Assembly (NCBI GenBank): GCA_025531455.1 | Contig: JAMYHL010000035.1 | Coordinates: 186,001-250,000 of the forward strand | Direction: 5' to 3' | From: Apiotrichum sp. Y4204 | Taxonomy: Eukaryota > Basidiomycota > Tremellomycetes > Trichosporonales > Trichosporonaceae | Length of the DNA: 64,000 nt | In this document: positions 46,775-58,619 of the stretch, piece by piece | Layout of the letters: every line of letters starts with the position of its first letter | Numbering within the stretch: position 1 is the stretch's first letter | The notes under the pieces: generated by a model | What the model saw: the letters and a program-made list of their open reading frames with translations, nothing else | What the model was told of the DNA's origin: nothing | Database searches by the model: none | Position numbers and translations under genes: made by a program

Positions 46775-47892
46775 ATGTTCGCCGCTACCACCGTTGTTGC
46801 TCTCCTCGCCGGCCTCGCCCGTGCCCAGAACGTCCTCTACGAGGCCTCCGACATGAAGGCTACCGTGTGAGTGTCTACGCTAGCGCCAGACTGCAAGTCA
46901 TGTCGACGACGCGTGGTGGAGGGGAATGTGGCTAGCAGATTTGCCTCGCGGATCCCCCGCTTTTTCATGTCCATCCCTCCACCGTGACGTTTCCCAACAT
47001 GACCCAGGTCCAGTGCCTGTCCTTGTGACACCCCTAGTTCCTTCACTGACACCGCAGCTACTACGACATTGACCCCAACGGAGAGGATGTCTGCTCGCAG
47101 GCCAAGGGCGGTCCGTTCCCCAACAACTGGGCCGTCACCAGCGGTATCAACTCCGGTACCACCTATTGCCAGGGCTCGGACTCGACCGCCTGGACCCTCA
47201 ACGACATCCACTCGAACCGTATCGTCGCCATGAACTACACCATGGTCTCGGGCGACAAGGCCAAGTGGTGTGGCAAGACTGTCCAGATCTTTGGCCCCGA
47301 TGGCAAGGAGATCACCATCGACGAGGGACCCTTCGTCCTCTTTGACGGCTGCGCCGCGTGCCAGTCCACCGGCATCATCGACGTTTCCGCCAAGGCCTTC
47401 GTCGCCATCAAGGGCGGAAACTGCGGCGGTAACAACCCCACCGGCCTTTCCGTCAAGGTCCTCGACTCGCAGGAGACTGTGAACGGCTACACTGCCGGCA
47501 GCCCCGCTGCTGCTCCCGCCGCTCCCTCGGCCGCGTCGTCTGCTGCCCCCGCCCAGTCGGCCGCCCCTTCGGCTCCTGCCAACAACGTCCTCGTCGCCGA
47601 GGCTGCTCCCTCCGCCGACACCTCTGCCACCCCCACCGCGGTTCCCCACGGCTTCATCGAGGCCAAGCCTGTCAACGTCCCCGAGCCCACCGCCTCCGCC
47701 GCTGCCCTTCCTGAGGCCTCGAAGGCCGCCGACGAGGAGGCCGGCTGCGAGTGCGAGTTTGGCAAGTGGTCGTGTGAGGGCAACCAGATCCAGGTCTGCA
47801 ACTGGGGCCCCGAGGGCCTCGACTGGGAGACCGTCGGACACTGCGACAACTCGTGCTTCGTCTCCGGCTCGGGTTCCATCACCTGCAACTAA
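46775..47892 (+). CDS. secreted double-psi beta-barrel (RlpA/expansin-like) protein with Cys-rich tail
   Basis: Two exons (46775-46866, 47058-47892) encode 308 residues. The signal peptide is MFAATTVVALLAGLARAQ. The mature N-terminal domain is a double-psi beta-barrel of the RlpA/expansin/barwin type: YYDIDPNGEDVCSQ, NDIHSNRIVAMNYTMV, KWCGKTVQIFGPDGKE, FVLFDGCAACQST and IIDVSAKAFVAIKGG. An Ala/Pro/Ser-rich linker of about 85 residues follows. The C-terminus holds seven cysteines (GCECEFGKWSCEGNQIQVCN to the end) in a small module I do not recognise; a wall- or glycan-binding role is conceivable. Codon use is strongly C-ending, as in the phosphate carrier, so expression is probably high. Catalytic Asp in the expansin sense cannot be judged. 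Barwin-type proteins loosen or bind wall polysaccharides. Confidence 0.85.
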
Positions 47893-50800
47893 GTGCTAGC
47901 ACTCAGTCAACGCCTCGACGGCGCAGGTGCGGAGCAGGTCTCCGCGTGCCTCGACGGCACGATCCGAATCTGATAGACCATGGGCAGCCCCAGGAGGGCT
48001 GAGGGAGCCGGGCTCCCAACGCAGCACAAGCAAAATCACATTCCATTCTGTACCATATATTCAACTTCTGTAAGGCTTTGCGCTCGGCGCGCCCCCTGGC
48101 GGAGCGCGGGCGCCGGCCGTCGGTACCGCTCGAAGCGGGCCCTTGTAGTAGCTGCTGTACCTTACAGACACCCCATAGAACGCAGGCCGTCCACCTAGGC
48201 GCCCCAGTGGCGGAGATGAACCTGTTGTGTGACTGAACTTGGGCACAAGACGAGAGTTGCAAACGAGCATGAGAATTAGCATTGAAATAAGCTGAGAAGC
48301 AAACTGCGAACGTGCGTTGTCAACACGTTGCGACAGTGCGGCAATTGGCAGGCTCTCGAGGGAGCAGCGATGCTGCAGACAAAAGAGCTATGACGCTCGT
48401 AAACCATACAGTGATATTGCTGAACATCATTGAGCTAGCCTGTGGCACACAATCGGTCAGAACCTGTCAGCATCACCGAGTCTATCTGCCACACAACACC
48501 ACCAGCAAGGCGTCAACCATCTTCAACGGGCACGAACCTGTATGTTTTTTTGGTTATTTCGGGTTAGACACTGCGTGTATGTAGGTGTGGAAAGTGTAGT
48601 GTCTGTCCGTTCATTGTGATCTCTTGTGATATTTATGAATTTTGTGCCGTTTCCTTCTTATTTGTTTTGCTTTTGTGTTTGTGCTGGCTTCTTGCACATC
48701 TCGTGTGCCCAAAGGCGTGCCTATGCCCCGAGTTTCAGTGGTTCAACACATGCTTCTCGGCGGGGCAATCGGCAGATAACGACCGCAGGGCATGTGTGCG
48801 AAAGGTGTACATGCTGCGCTGCGTGTAGTTCTTCCTGATCACTGACCCGAGGGACTTCCAACTTACGACCTAACTTACGACCTACGTGTAAGACGACGGA
48901 CTGCCACGACCGTGTTTGACTTGGCGTCTATCGTGTTTGTGTCACTCTCACTGCCATCCGTCCACCTGTTCAATTACCAGACAGTTTGACCAATCTCGAT
49001 ATCCCCTCCATATTGATAATCAGCACCCCAAAGCCCGCCCCAAAGCGACAACCATCCTCTGCCCCCGTGTTCATGATCTGTCTTTCATTTCAGGAAGCGG
49101 TCGTCTCCAACACTTGTCCCCGAGACGCCCAACGCGATCTCGTCTCAGGCCGCTTAGCTCAGCTGGTCAGAGCATCCGTATTAATACGCGGGCAACGTGT
49201 CAGTTTATGCGTGCCGCCTGAATTCTACCGAAGAAAACAGAATAGACGTCGGCAGCTCCACCCTGTCAGTGGTCAGTAGCGCTCGCGAGAGTAAGCGTTC
49301 TCTTTTGCCCCCCCCCCCCCCCCCTCAAACTTTTAGGAAGCCGGACGCCGGCGCACCGAGAGCGTGAGGACGCGGGCGCCATCCGCGGCGGAAAGCCGGA
49401 AGCTGAAGGCCAAGAGTTACTTGCGGTGGCCTAGGTATCAGACGTTGGGAAAGATGTGGACAAGATGTGACCTCGTGGAGTGTTCGCTGTCGCGCGCAGC
49501 ACTCTCCCTCCATATCTGGCAGCCGAAGGACGCGATCAGGAGTGTCTCAACCTGCCGCGCGGACCATGGCCTCTGCACCAGACACGGTCCAAGCGGCCTT
49601 CCCCTTCCAGAAACACAAAGGGATGTCTGGAAAGTCGGAGTGTGGCAGTGGACATGTGGAGTGGCAGTAGAACTGGTCCGGAATGTGCGGGGTGGGAGTG
49701 GGGTGGGCACGGAGGGGCATATATCAGGACGGAAATGGTCGAATAGGTCAGTCTAGCAGTTTGTCCGTCAGTCGCGAGTGGGGCCGTGCGCGGACCGGGC
49801 GCTCGGGCCTGGCCTTGGAGCCAGAATATGTGTGTGTCCACAACAGGAGGCGTCACCGGGATATCCAGGATTCCCGTTCGTTGGCTATCCCGACCATCAT
49901 CAGACAGACGTCGGCCGACAACAAACTTGGTCAAACAGGAAGCGCGCAGGTGGACCGCAACCGCATTCGTGTCCAAAGGGCTCTTGGGTGATAGCACTCA
50001 TAGACGTTATTGAGTTAGAACTTGAGAAGGTCCCAGTGAGCGCTTTGCTAAGTGACGCGCGCCACCCCGTCTCCTGGTCTCCGCGATTTCAGAAGACTGT
50101 CGGTTGTCCGAGTACACCAGAGGCGGAGAGGCCCGCCAGCGCCTTCCCGTCGTCCAACTAAGCCGCACATGCCCGCATGCTCTGTCAAAGTCAGAGTACT
50201 GCATTGTGTGTAAGTAACCGCCACCGAAAATTTCTCGCATCCCCTTGATAAGCGGGTTTGCATCCCCGAAACGACGCGCACGCGCGCTCCGAAGGGCCTG
50301 GTGTATTCCCCTGTCAGCATGTCACGCGTATCAGCCGGGATCGAGGTGCGTGCGCGCGTGAGGGTGAGCATAGTCGAGACGCGAGCATCTTCGAACCAGA
50401 CCCGATGTGTCAGCAACCAGCAGCCGACGGTGATAGTTCCTGTCTTAACAATCAACAACCAGCAGCCCTCCGGCCACAAGCTCCTGCCTGATGTGACGTC
50501 TGAGGATCTACGCGACCCGGAATTCCCGTTGAGGGCTAAAAAGAGCAATCACGTGATCTTGGCGAGCGAACCGACGGAGACCGACTATTCTCCGACCTGT
50601 GGCCGCCGGCCGTGGCCCGCACATCCTGCATGATCCTGCACCACGGCAGCGGCGGTAACATCATCAGGCTGGCTTAATACGGCATGCGGCGTGCGCCATG
50701 CGGGTATGCACCATACTCGCGCTCGATCACTTTTTTTGACCACATTGCTGCCGGCGGCCGCGGCGGCGCCATCAGCAATCAGTCGTACTGTGGTGTCTCT

Positions 50801-53035
50801 GAGGCTGGCGCCTTCCCTGCTGCATGGCGGCGGCAGCGTCCTGTCTGGTGGTGCGATAGACACCGGGCGTACTGTGTGTAAATTTGTGGCTCCATATCAG
50901 ATTGTGTTTCGGCGTTCGGCGCAGGTGGGAACTCGGGTCCCGCTCCCACACACTCTAGATCTCAAAAGAGACAAATGCACGGTCGGGAAGATTGATTGAT
51001 GGATTGATGGATTGCGTCGTGGAGTAGAGGATTATTAGCGTGCGCTAACCTGCGAGACAATTGAGCGGTGGGTAAGAGGCGACACTTTGGTGGAGGTCTG
51101 AATGAGGTGCTGGTGAGAATCCTCAAATTGCGTATAGCTGGAGAATATAGGATGGTTGGGGATGAGTGTGAATGCATCAAAAGCATGATCGTCTACATGC
51201 TGCCCCGCAAGACTGCATGCAATGCAACGCAGCGGGATGGTGCTGGATGTCTTAGATCTGGGGTCGATGACGGCGGGAGCAGCGAGCAAGGTCAGTTGAT
51301 GCTGGTCGAGACAATGCCACCATTTGTGTATGCATTGCCTGCCATGCTGCAGGGCGGGTGAGTCTTTCGTTTGGGGCAGTTACCTCATTGGGCAAATATA
51401 GCTGATGGGTTGCCCACCCCCCCCCTCTATCCCGCATACGCCGCGCGCAGGGCTCTCAGCCAGCCAGCAGCATCAAGCCAAGCCCATCGTAAGCATCCAT
51501 ATCCACCCAACCTCCTCACCACCCATCCATCCCATCGTCGAGCCCGGTGCCGAGCCATACGCAATCATACCGCGCGCCGTCGCCATCAAAAGCAACTCTC
51601 GGCGTTCTTTTGCTCACAAGCAAGAGGGCAAGAAGACGAAAACGCGCCAAGTAGTGGTTGTGGGCCGAGGGCCCTTTTGTGGGTTGTCAAACTCTGCCCT
51701 GGTTGTTCTCTGCCGGGCGCGCGGGTCAAGAGGACGTCCCTGGTGGCCTCTGGTGTGGTCCCCATTGCTGCCGTTGCGGTGACTGCTGCTGGTATTGCTG
51801 CTCTCGCTGCCTCTCCTGATCTCCTGCCCACAACAGCGTCACAACGCCCCAAGTGCCCAACTGGTCCATCCACTCTCCTCTTTCTTTCCTCTCTCCTCGC
51901 CATCGCTACCAGTGTCGCCCACGGCGTCATCAATCCGGTTCCGGTGACCCGCTCCCGCATTCCGCCTGCACGCATTCTGGCATCTGGCAACACACAAAGT
52001 GGTGTGCACGGTGCTCCACGTTCCGGTTCCCTGCAATCAATCTGACCCAACCCACCATTCTCTCTCTCTCTCACCTTCGCCCTCTTCCTTGTCCTTCTGC
52101 CTCCTTCCCTTTTTCCCTGTCGAGCTCTCTCGCGAGGAACCAACCTCCAGTCGTTGCCTTTCGACATCCATTACACCATCCTGCTCTTCATCGTCTCGCC
52201 TCGTTCCCAGCATCCCAACATCCCATTCCCACCCCGCGTTGCCGCATACCCATTATTCATCGCTGTCAAAGCATCCACTTTCACATCTCGCGCTGCTGTG
52301 ACTGGCATTCACTCGACGCCACCAATCCTTCTCCTGTCGTCACTTTCCCCCCGTCGCCACGGGTTAACGCAAGGCGGTCGCGACTCCCTTTTGGAATTCA
52401 ACCTCTCTCACTCTCACTCCCTCACCCGTCTGCGACCCTTCTGGCGCCCGTGCACGCCGCAAGAGACACACTCGCGAAGCTTCAGTTATCCACTCCCCGC
52501 CGCCTCTCGCCAACCAATCGGCCTCTCCTCCCCATTCCCCCCCTGTGCTTCTGTGCAACCGGCAACCGAGCGGCCAAGCGTGATCGATCGCGCCGCGCCC
52601 ACCTCTACTGGTCTGGACAAAACTATACATTCCACAACTCTTTCTTGCAAACCCGCTCTCAGGCGCAGTCACGCATTGTGGTTTGGTGAGTCATCCATTT
52701 CGTTCCTTCCGATCAGACCCCCTTCGCTTGTGTCGAGTACCGTCTTCTCATTGACGAGGCGTTCGGCGTCTCGTTCTGTCACAACAAGCGGTTGCTTGCC
52801 CATCGTCCCCCGACGATACGCCATTCACCACCATCGTCTGTACGCAGCCTCGCAGCCCCTTGCGCCGTCGTTCCTATCCCGCGTCTTACAAACCTACTTG
52901 CGACTCTTCTTGTTAACACTGCAGCAGTAGCTCCCACGTGTTATTTTCTGTCGCCAGGCTCGTCCAACTCGATCCTCGCAACAGCCACGCCGCACCTCGT
53001 CGCACGCAGCTCTACTCCAGTTGCTGAGAGTCACC
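47893..53035. other. 5-kb intergenic region including the GPA1 leader
   Basis: No gene was recognised between 47.9 and about 51.4 kb apart from a tRNA-like segment at 49148-49193. A run of 17 C lies at 49308-49324. From about 51.4 to 53.0 kb the plus strand is CT-rich with CTCTCT runs, which fits a long promoter and leader of GPA1. Confidence 0.4.
49148..49193 (+). other. tRNA-like 5' half (possible tRNA-Ile pseudogene)
   Basis: The sequence begins GGCCGCTTAGCTCAGCTGG and continues TCAGAGCA, a good acceptor strand plus D-arm (A box). A short arm with a loop containing TTAAT follows. I see no matching T-arm (GGTTCRANNC) and no AGCGGCC to close the acceptor stem within the next 150 bases. It therefore looks like a truncated or decayed tRNA; an intron-containing tRNA is a less likely alternative. 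Confidence 0.35.
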
Positions 53036-54484
53036 ATGGGCGGCTGCATGTCTTCTCCGGCCGCGGTTGAGCCGCGGCGTATGTCCGACCCGAAAAAGCC
53101 TGCCTCGGCGTCGGCAGCCAGCACACCAGCAAATAACGCCACAGCGACGACAAATGCAGCCGCCGCCGCGCCTGCCCCGGCGGCAGCGGCGACTGCCAAC
53201 GGACCAACAACCGCCGCTCAGCAGGGTCTCGCTGCCGCGCTTGCTCAGGCACCCGAGTCGTCGTCTGCAGACCCACGAAAGAACCGCGACAACAGCAATC
53301 AGATCGATAGGCAGTTGGAGGACGACTCGCGAAAGTTTAAGAAGGAGTGCAAACTGCTCCTCCTTGGTGAGTGGGACGACGTAAACAACAACTGACGGAA
53401 AGGCTCCGGAGAGTCTGGAAAGTCTACGATTGTCAAGCAGATGAAGATTATCCACCAGAATGGATACTCGAAGGACGAGTTGATGCAGTTCAAGAGCGTT
53501 GTGTAAGTGGATCCTATGGCTCATGGATCGCCCCTCATGGCCATTCCCCCTTGCCTCCCGCTAACCGCCAGCCACAAGAATGTTATCGATTCCGCGCACG
53601 CATTGGTGATGGCCATGCGGAAACTGGGTGTGGACCCCGAGGACCCCACGAATCGCACACACGCCGATCGTATTCTCGAGTACAAGATCGAGGGCGACGG
53701 GGCTGTTGTCCCTGCTGACATTTTCCGCGCGGTCGAGGCTCTCTGGCACGACCCCATTATTCCCGTCATAATGGACCGCTCCTCCGAGTTCTACCTCATG
53801 GACTCGGCGACCTATTTCTTCGCAAACATCCGCCGCATCGGCGCCAGTGACTACATCCCGGACGAGGCCGACGTCCTCCGCGCACGTACAAAGACGACCG
53901 GTATCAGTGAAACGCGCTTCAACATGGGCCAGCTCAGCATTCACATGTTCGATGTGGGCGGCCAGCGTAGCGAGCGTAAAAAGTGGATTCACTGTGAGTT
54001 GGACGCGCAAAGGACTCTGCTAACTTCAGGCTTTGAGGCTGTCACGTCGATCATCTTTTGTGTGGCGCTTTCCGAGTATGACCAAGTGCTTCTCGAGGAG
54101 AACGGCCAGAACCGAATGCAGGAGTCGCTCGTTCTGTTCGAGTCGGTCATCAACTCGCGCTGGTTCTTGCGGACATCGGTCATCCTCTTCTTGAACAAGA
54201 TTGACGTCTTCAAGCAGAAGCTGCCAAAGGTCCCTCTCGTCAACTATTTCCCGGAGTACACGGGTGGCGCCGACATCAACAAGGCGGCAAAGTACATTCT
54301 CTGGCGATTCACACAGACCAACCGCGCCCGTCTGTCTGTGTACCCGCATCTGACACAAGCGACCGACACCTCCAACGTGAGTGGAAACCACACAGTTCAA
54401 CATTAACCCCAGATTCGACTCGTTTTCGCCGCCGTCAAGGAGACGATTTTGCAAAACGCGCTCCGTGATTCGGGCATCTTGTAA
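53036..54484 (+). CDS. GPA1: heterotrimeric G-protein alpha subunit (Gpa1 type)
   Basis: Five exons (53036-53366, 53403-53502, 53572-53993, 54030-54376, 54413-54484) join in frame to 423 residues. The N-terminus MGGCMSS has the Gly2 myristoylation and Cys palmitoylation sites. An Ala/Thr/Pro-rich insert of about 70 residues precedes the Ras-like domain, as in Cryptococcus Gpa1. All guanine-nucleotide motifs are intact: GSGESGKST (P-loop), RARTKTTG (switch I), [13 protein letters not shown] (switch II), FLNKIDVF (NKxD) and the TCA-equivalent ATDTSN. The C-terminus is LRDSGIL. In Cryptococcus, Gpa1 activates adenylyl cyclase and thereby PKA in nutrient sensing; the same role is inferred here. 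The second exon starts exactly within the P-loop, and all introns are 36-69 bases. Confidence 0.97.
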
Positions 54485-57400
54485 ACCGCAGCTACTGCGT
54501 TCCGTTGAGCCGGAACTGGAACTCTCTATTTGGTCCGCTGTATCTTTCTTCCCAACTATAGTGCCCCCCACCCCACAATACCGCATTCTTTCTTTGGTAG
54601 TAGTACGTTTTGGTCGTCGCGGCGAGCTGGAGTTTGCAACGCCGCCGAGACCGCACGCGCACCGCGTCATTGGCAGTGGCGACTAGACACGCGTGCGCAC
54701 AGCCGGCACTGGCGCAGGTCGGAGAGATCATATGATCGATGCAGGCCTTACTTTCGAGCCGCGGCGGGGAGCGGCGGTGTAAATGACGACTGACTGACTC
54801 TGATGGACGCCTCTTGACTCATCTCACTCATACCACGTCTTACTCATGAATCATATTACTCATAACCTTTGCTCATACCTCTTATACAGGATCTCGTGAC
54901 ATTTCCACAGCCACACAGCTACATCTGCGATGCCGAGGCGATTGGCGCGCAAACGCGGGACGACGAGTGGTACAACCGACCGCGACGCACGCCTACCTAG
55001 CACCGGGCTCATCTGGCTCGCCTGCCCACCTTGTTGGAGCACGTTTCCCTGTTGAAAGAAACCTCGAGGCCCGCGATGCTCTCCGTTCTCTCGAAGTCGG
55101 TCCGCGCGCAGCCAACCGAAGTGGGAAAGCAGGGCCGGATCATCGACGCTCTCGGGACGTCCAGGCGGCTGAGACCGTGAGCGGGTCGGGAAGTGACGCG
55201 AGGAAGCGGTGAGCGGTTCTCCGCGAGCGGGGTCGCGTGCGTGCCAAAGATTGAGCGTAGCCTGGAGGGGCATCTGTCATTCCCAGTTCTCCGCTGTGAG
55301 GGAGAACACCGCGGCGTCTGGCAGATGGATGCTTCACGAGCTGGGAACGAGCCGCACCGTTTTATTGAGTGCCACAACCGGCTCGGGAAACTGCTCCTCG
55401 TCGCCTGCGCCCGTAGACGCAGTGAGATAGGCGGGGTGACAAGCATCTGTTTGTGTGTCTGGGACATGTTCCTATCGCGCGATCGCTTGCTGGCGGGACC
55501 ACGTGGTGACCTGTGCGGCAGCTCGGCAGGATCGAGCCTGACATGCAGACTGTAGGCGACGAGCTTCTCCACTCCCAAAGATGGCTCTCAACCGCATATC
55601 TGCACATCCGAAGACATCCTTCAACTTGGATCATGTGTTGAACATACGTTCTTGGTGGCGATCCGCGACATCACGTCGAGTCCCGTCTCGTGCGTCCATC
55701 CAACAGCTTCCAGTTCTGACTTTCTGACCTCCTGACCTTCTGGCTGATTCCCGTTGCCTGTGGACCTGGCCATGGAGCACGTCATGGAGCGCTCCAGACG
55801 CATCACGGGTCACCAGGGGGAAGAAATACAAACTGCGCTACATTTGAGATTAACCGCGCTGCGTGGGCCGTAGAGATGCCGGAATGCGCTCGGATACTCG
55901 GTCGTCTTTGGAAAACTGGCGGAATCGTACGGCGGTCAACCGCTCTTGGCAGGTCAGCTCAGCATACCTTATCGACGGCGTACCTGTGCGACAAGGTCGG
56001 TACCTACTCCCCTGCGATGGTCCACGGACGCACGACAAGCTGCTCGCTCGTCCTCGGCCCTAGGTACCCTGCGATCGGCACCATCCTCACGCTCGCAAAC
56101 GACCTCCCTCAGCCCCACACGCCACCCTATCGTCGTTTTCGTCCTGTCGGCTGCGCTACAATGTGAGTGCCGTCCGGATTTTAGAGTTCCGCTAAATTTC
56201 AGACGATTTCCACGGTAACAATTCCAGATGATGCCTGATTGACTTTCCAACTCTCCAACAACAGCGTGACACTGCACATGCTGGTGCTCTCCGAGTAGGA
56301 CGGGGTGAGTGGAACTGGGGTCATCGGCACGTCGCCTGCCTGCCTTATCTGGTGCTGTTCCACCTCTGGAGACAAATGACCGCAACTCTGGTGAGATAGA
56401 TCTAGTCGGCGCGAGTCCCGGCCGACAAGTTTGAAGTTCGGGTTAGTGAGGAGAGAGGACCAGAAACTGCCCGCGAAAAGTCGAATGAGCTGCACCACAT
56501 GGATCGACGAGGGACGAACCGATGCACGAGGGGCAGTGACAGGGGACAGGAGACAGGGGAGAGGGGAGAAGGCTGATCGTGGTTGTGGCGAGGCACGTTG
56601 CGCCAGTGGTGGATGAATGCGCGACGAGAAGCGAACACTTGCGTGGATCAGAATATTTGAATGTCAGAATCAACAACTCAATTTTGATAAGTACTTGTGC
56701 TGTCCAAAAGATACAGGTATGATCAGACTGCCATGCCCAGAACAGTAAACATGAATGTCAATCATAGCTCGGCGCCACACGCCACCCCAGCGCCACGGGG
56801 ATTGAAGGCGTCGCTCGCTGGCGAGTTGAGCGCCGGACCTAACGGGGCCGGTGAAGTGGGAGGGAGATAGGGTGTGGGGGCTCAACAAAGAAAGACACTG
56901 GTAGAAGGAAGTGATAGTGATAGAAGCCGATGGCGTTGTGGGGTTTACCAACCACCCGGCTGAGCCTTATTCCAATCGCTGGCTGGACTTCGGGAAGAAC
57001 GCGAAGAACAGTGCCAAGAGTGGCGCGGATGGCCGGGGGTTGCCGTGTCTCGCGATCGGGCCATGGCACTGGAAGTGTAGCCCGACGAGCTGAGGCTTAC
57101 ATGTCTCGTCAGACCGCCGAGATGACCACCAGGAGAGATCTCGCCACAACCATCACAAGGCAGGAGAGGAGGAATCAGAGTCGGCGAGAGAGTTACGGTC
57201 CATGTAGAGTATCTTGTCAGGATTCTTCTGCTGTGTGGGTAGTATTGGAGCGCTCCTGTCTACATAGTGAGGTGTTCATCATATGAAAAGGGGCCTCTCC
57301 TCTGCTTTTGCCGGATCTGGGCAAGCTAGCCGAACACACTTCAAACCAGTTTCCCGGTCCAAATGCCAGCCGACGCCTCCTGAACTGCTGGTAGAGACCA

Positions 57401-58619
57401 CCGAGATCCTTAGATCCACCGTCGTTGCGCCATAATCTCGAATGTTAAGGCTGATATACCTTGGTGGACGGCAATAATGGTGAGCTTCGGAAGAGTGAAC
57501 ACTCTGTAGAGTATTCTTTCACATTCCGCTCCTCTCGTTTCTTTGTCCTTGCCAAAGTCAAGATCCGGATCTCAGGGATGTTACCCCACGGGGCTCCGCC
57601 ACTTGAGCGCTTTGTGGCGACTTGTGGCGGCTCGGCACTGGGCCACAGACAGAGAGCAGAGAGAGAGTGGCATTGCGGTTGTGAACAATCAATGTATAAA
57701 GTGCTCTGTGCACTCTTCCCCGCCCCCACTCTGCCCCGTGTGCTCACTACCTCCCCCATTTCCGTCGCCATCCTTCTCCCCCACTCTGTCGATATCCGCA
57801 ACATCTCTCTATTCCCAGACGCAGGCGCACCTCCAGTACGGACCCACGCTCGGCTCATCGGCAAGACGACACCAACCGGTGCTGCCCGGTGCTCACAATC
57901 CCGGGGTTAGTCTCTGTTAGAGCGACCACCCATCAGCGATCACAGCCGAGCCGAACCGCCGCTGCTTGGACTTTGGGACGTGCGGGCCATCACAAACACG
58001 CTGCTGATCTCCAACCCGGCCGGGCGGGAATAGCACACTGTCACATTGGGCATGTGATAGGCTCCCTGGCAACATTTGTTCCCCCTCATCCCCTATAGTC
58101 TCTCCAACCGATCCTTTCCATGGGGAAACAGCAACACAATATAGCACATCCTTGCCGTCATCGAGACTCCCCCCTCGACTATATCCTCTGTCTCACTCGA
58201 TCTCCATCCCAATCCATCATCCACAGCTCTCTCCACTCTCCTCCACCACTTTTGCATTTAATCACAGCCTCCCCCACCTCGCCACAGGCGAACCAGTCCA
58301 TTCTCTCCTCCTCGAGCCTCCGCCTTCCCGGTTCATCTGGTCCACACCGCCAACAACTGAGCGCGATAACACTGCATCATCAATCTGGACGGCTTTCACC
58401 GCCCACAATCAGCTTTTAAGCCCTTTACGCGCTTCACTGGCGTTACGCCTTCTATCCACTACGCCGATCACGCTCAAGGAGGCGCCAAGTGGAGTCGACG
58501 CACAAAATTCCTCTCGAACCGGGAGGCGATAGCAGCTGTAAAGCAGACCAAGAAACCAACTCATACGGTGTGACGCTGTCGCACCACGTCTACCAACCAC
58601 GACAATAACGCGTTTATTC
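54485..58619. other. 4-kb intergenic region between GPA1 and the zinc-finger gene
   Basis: Only short random frames are visible. The stretch 58150-58400 is CT/CA-rich and probably forms the leader of the transcription-factor gene. No structural RNA or transposon was recognised. Confidence 0.4.

Noticed and set aside
49308..49324. C17 tract considered as a telomeric or G-quadruplex element
   Set aside because: Single homopolymer without repeated G/C blocks; prone to sequencing error and not informative alone.
51371..52045. 224-codon plus-strand open frame before GPA1
   Set aside because: Pro/His/Ser-rich reading of the CT-rich leader with no motif; more likely promoter and untranslated DNA.
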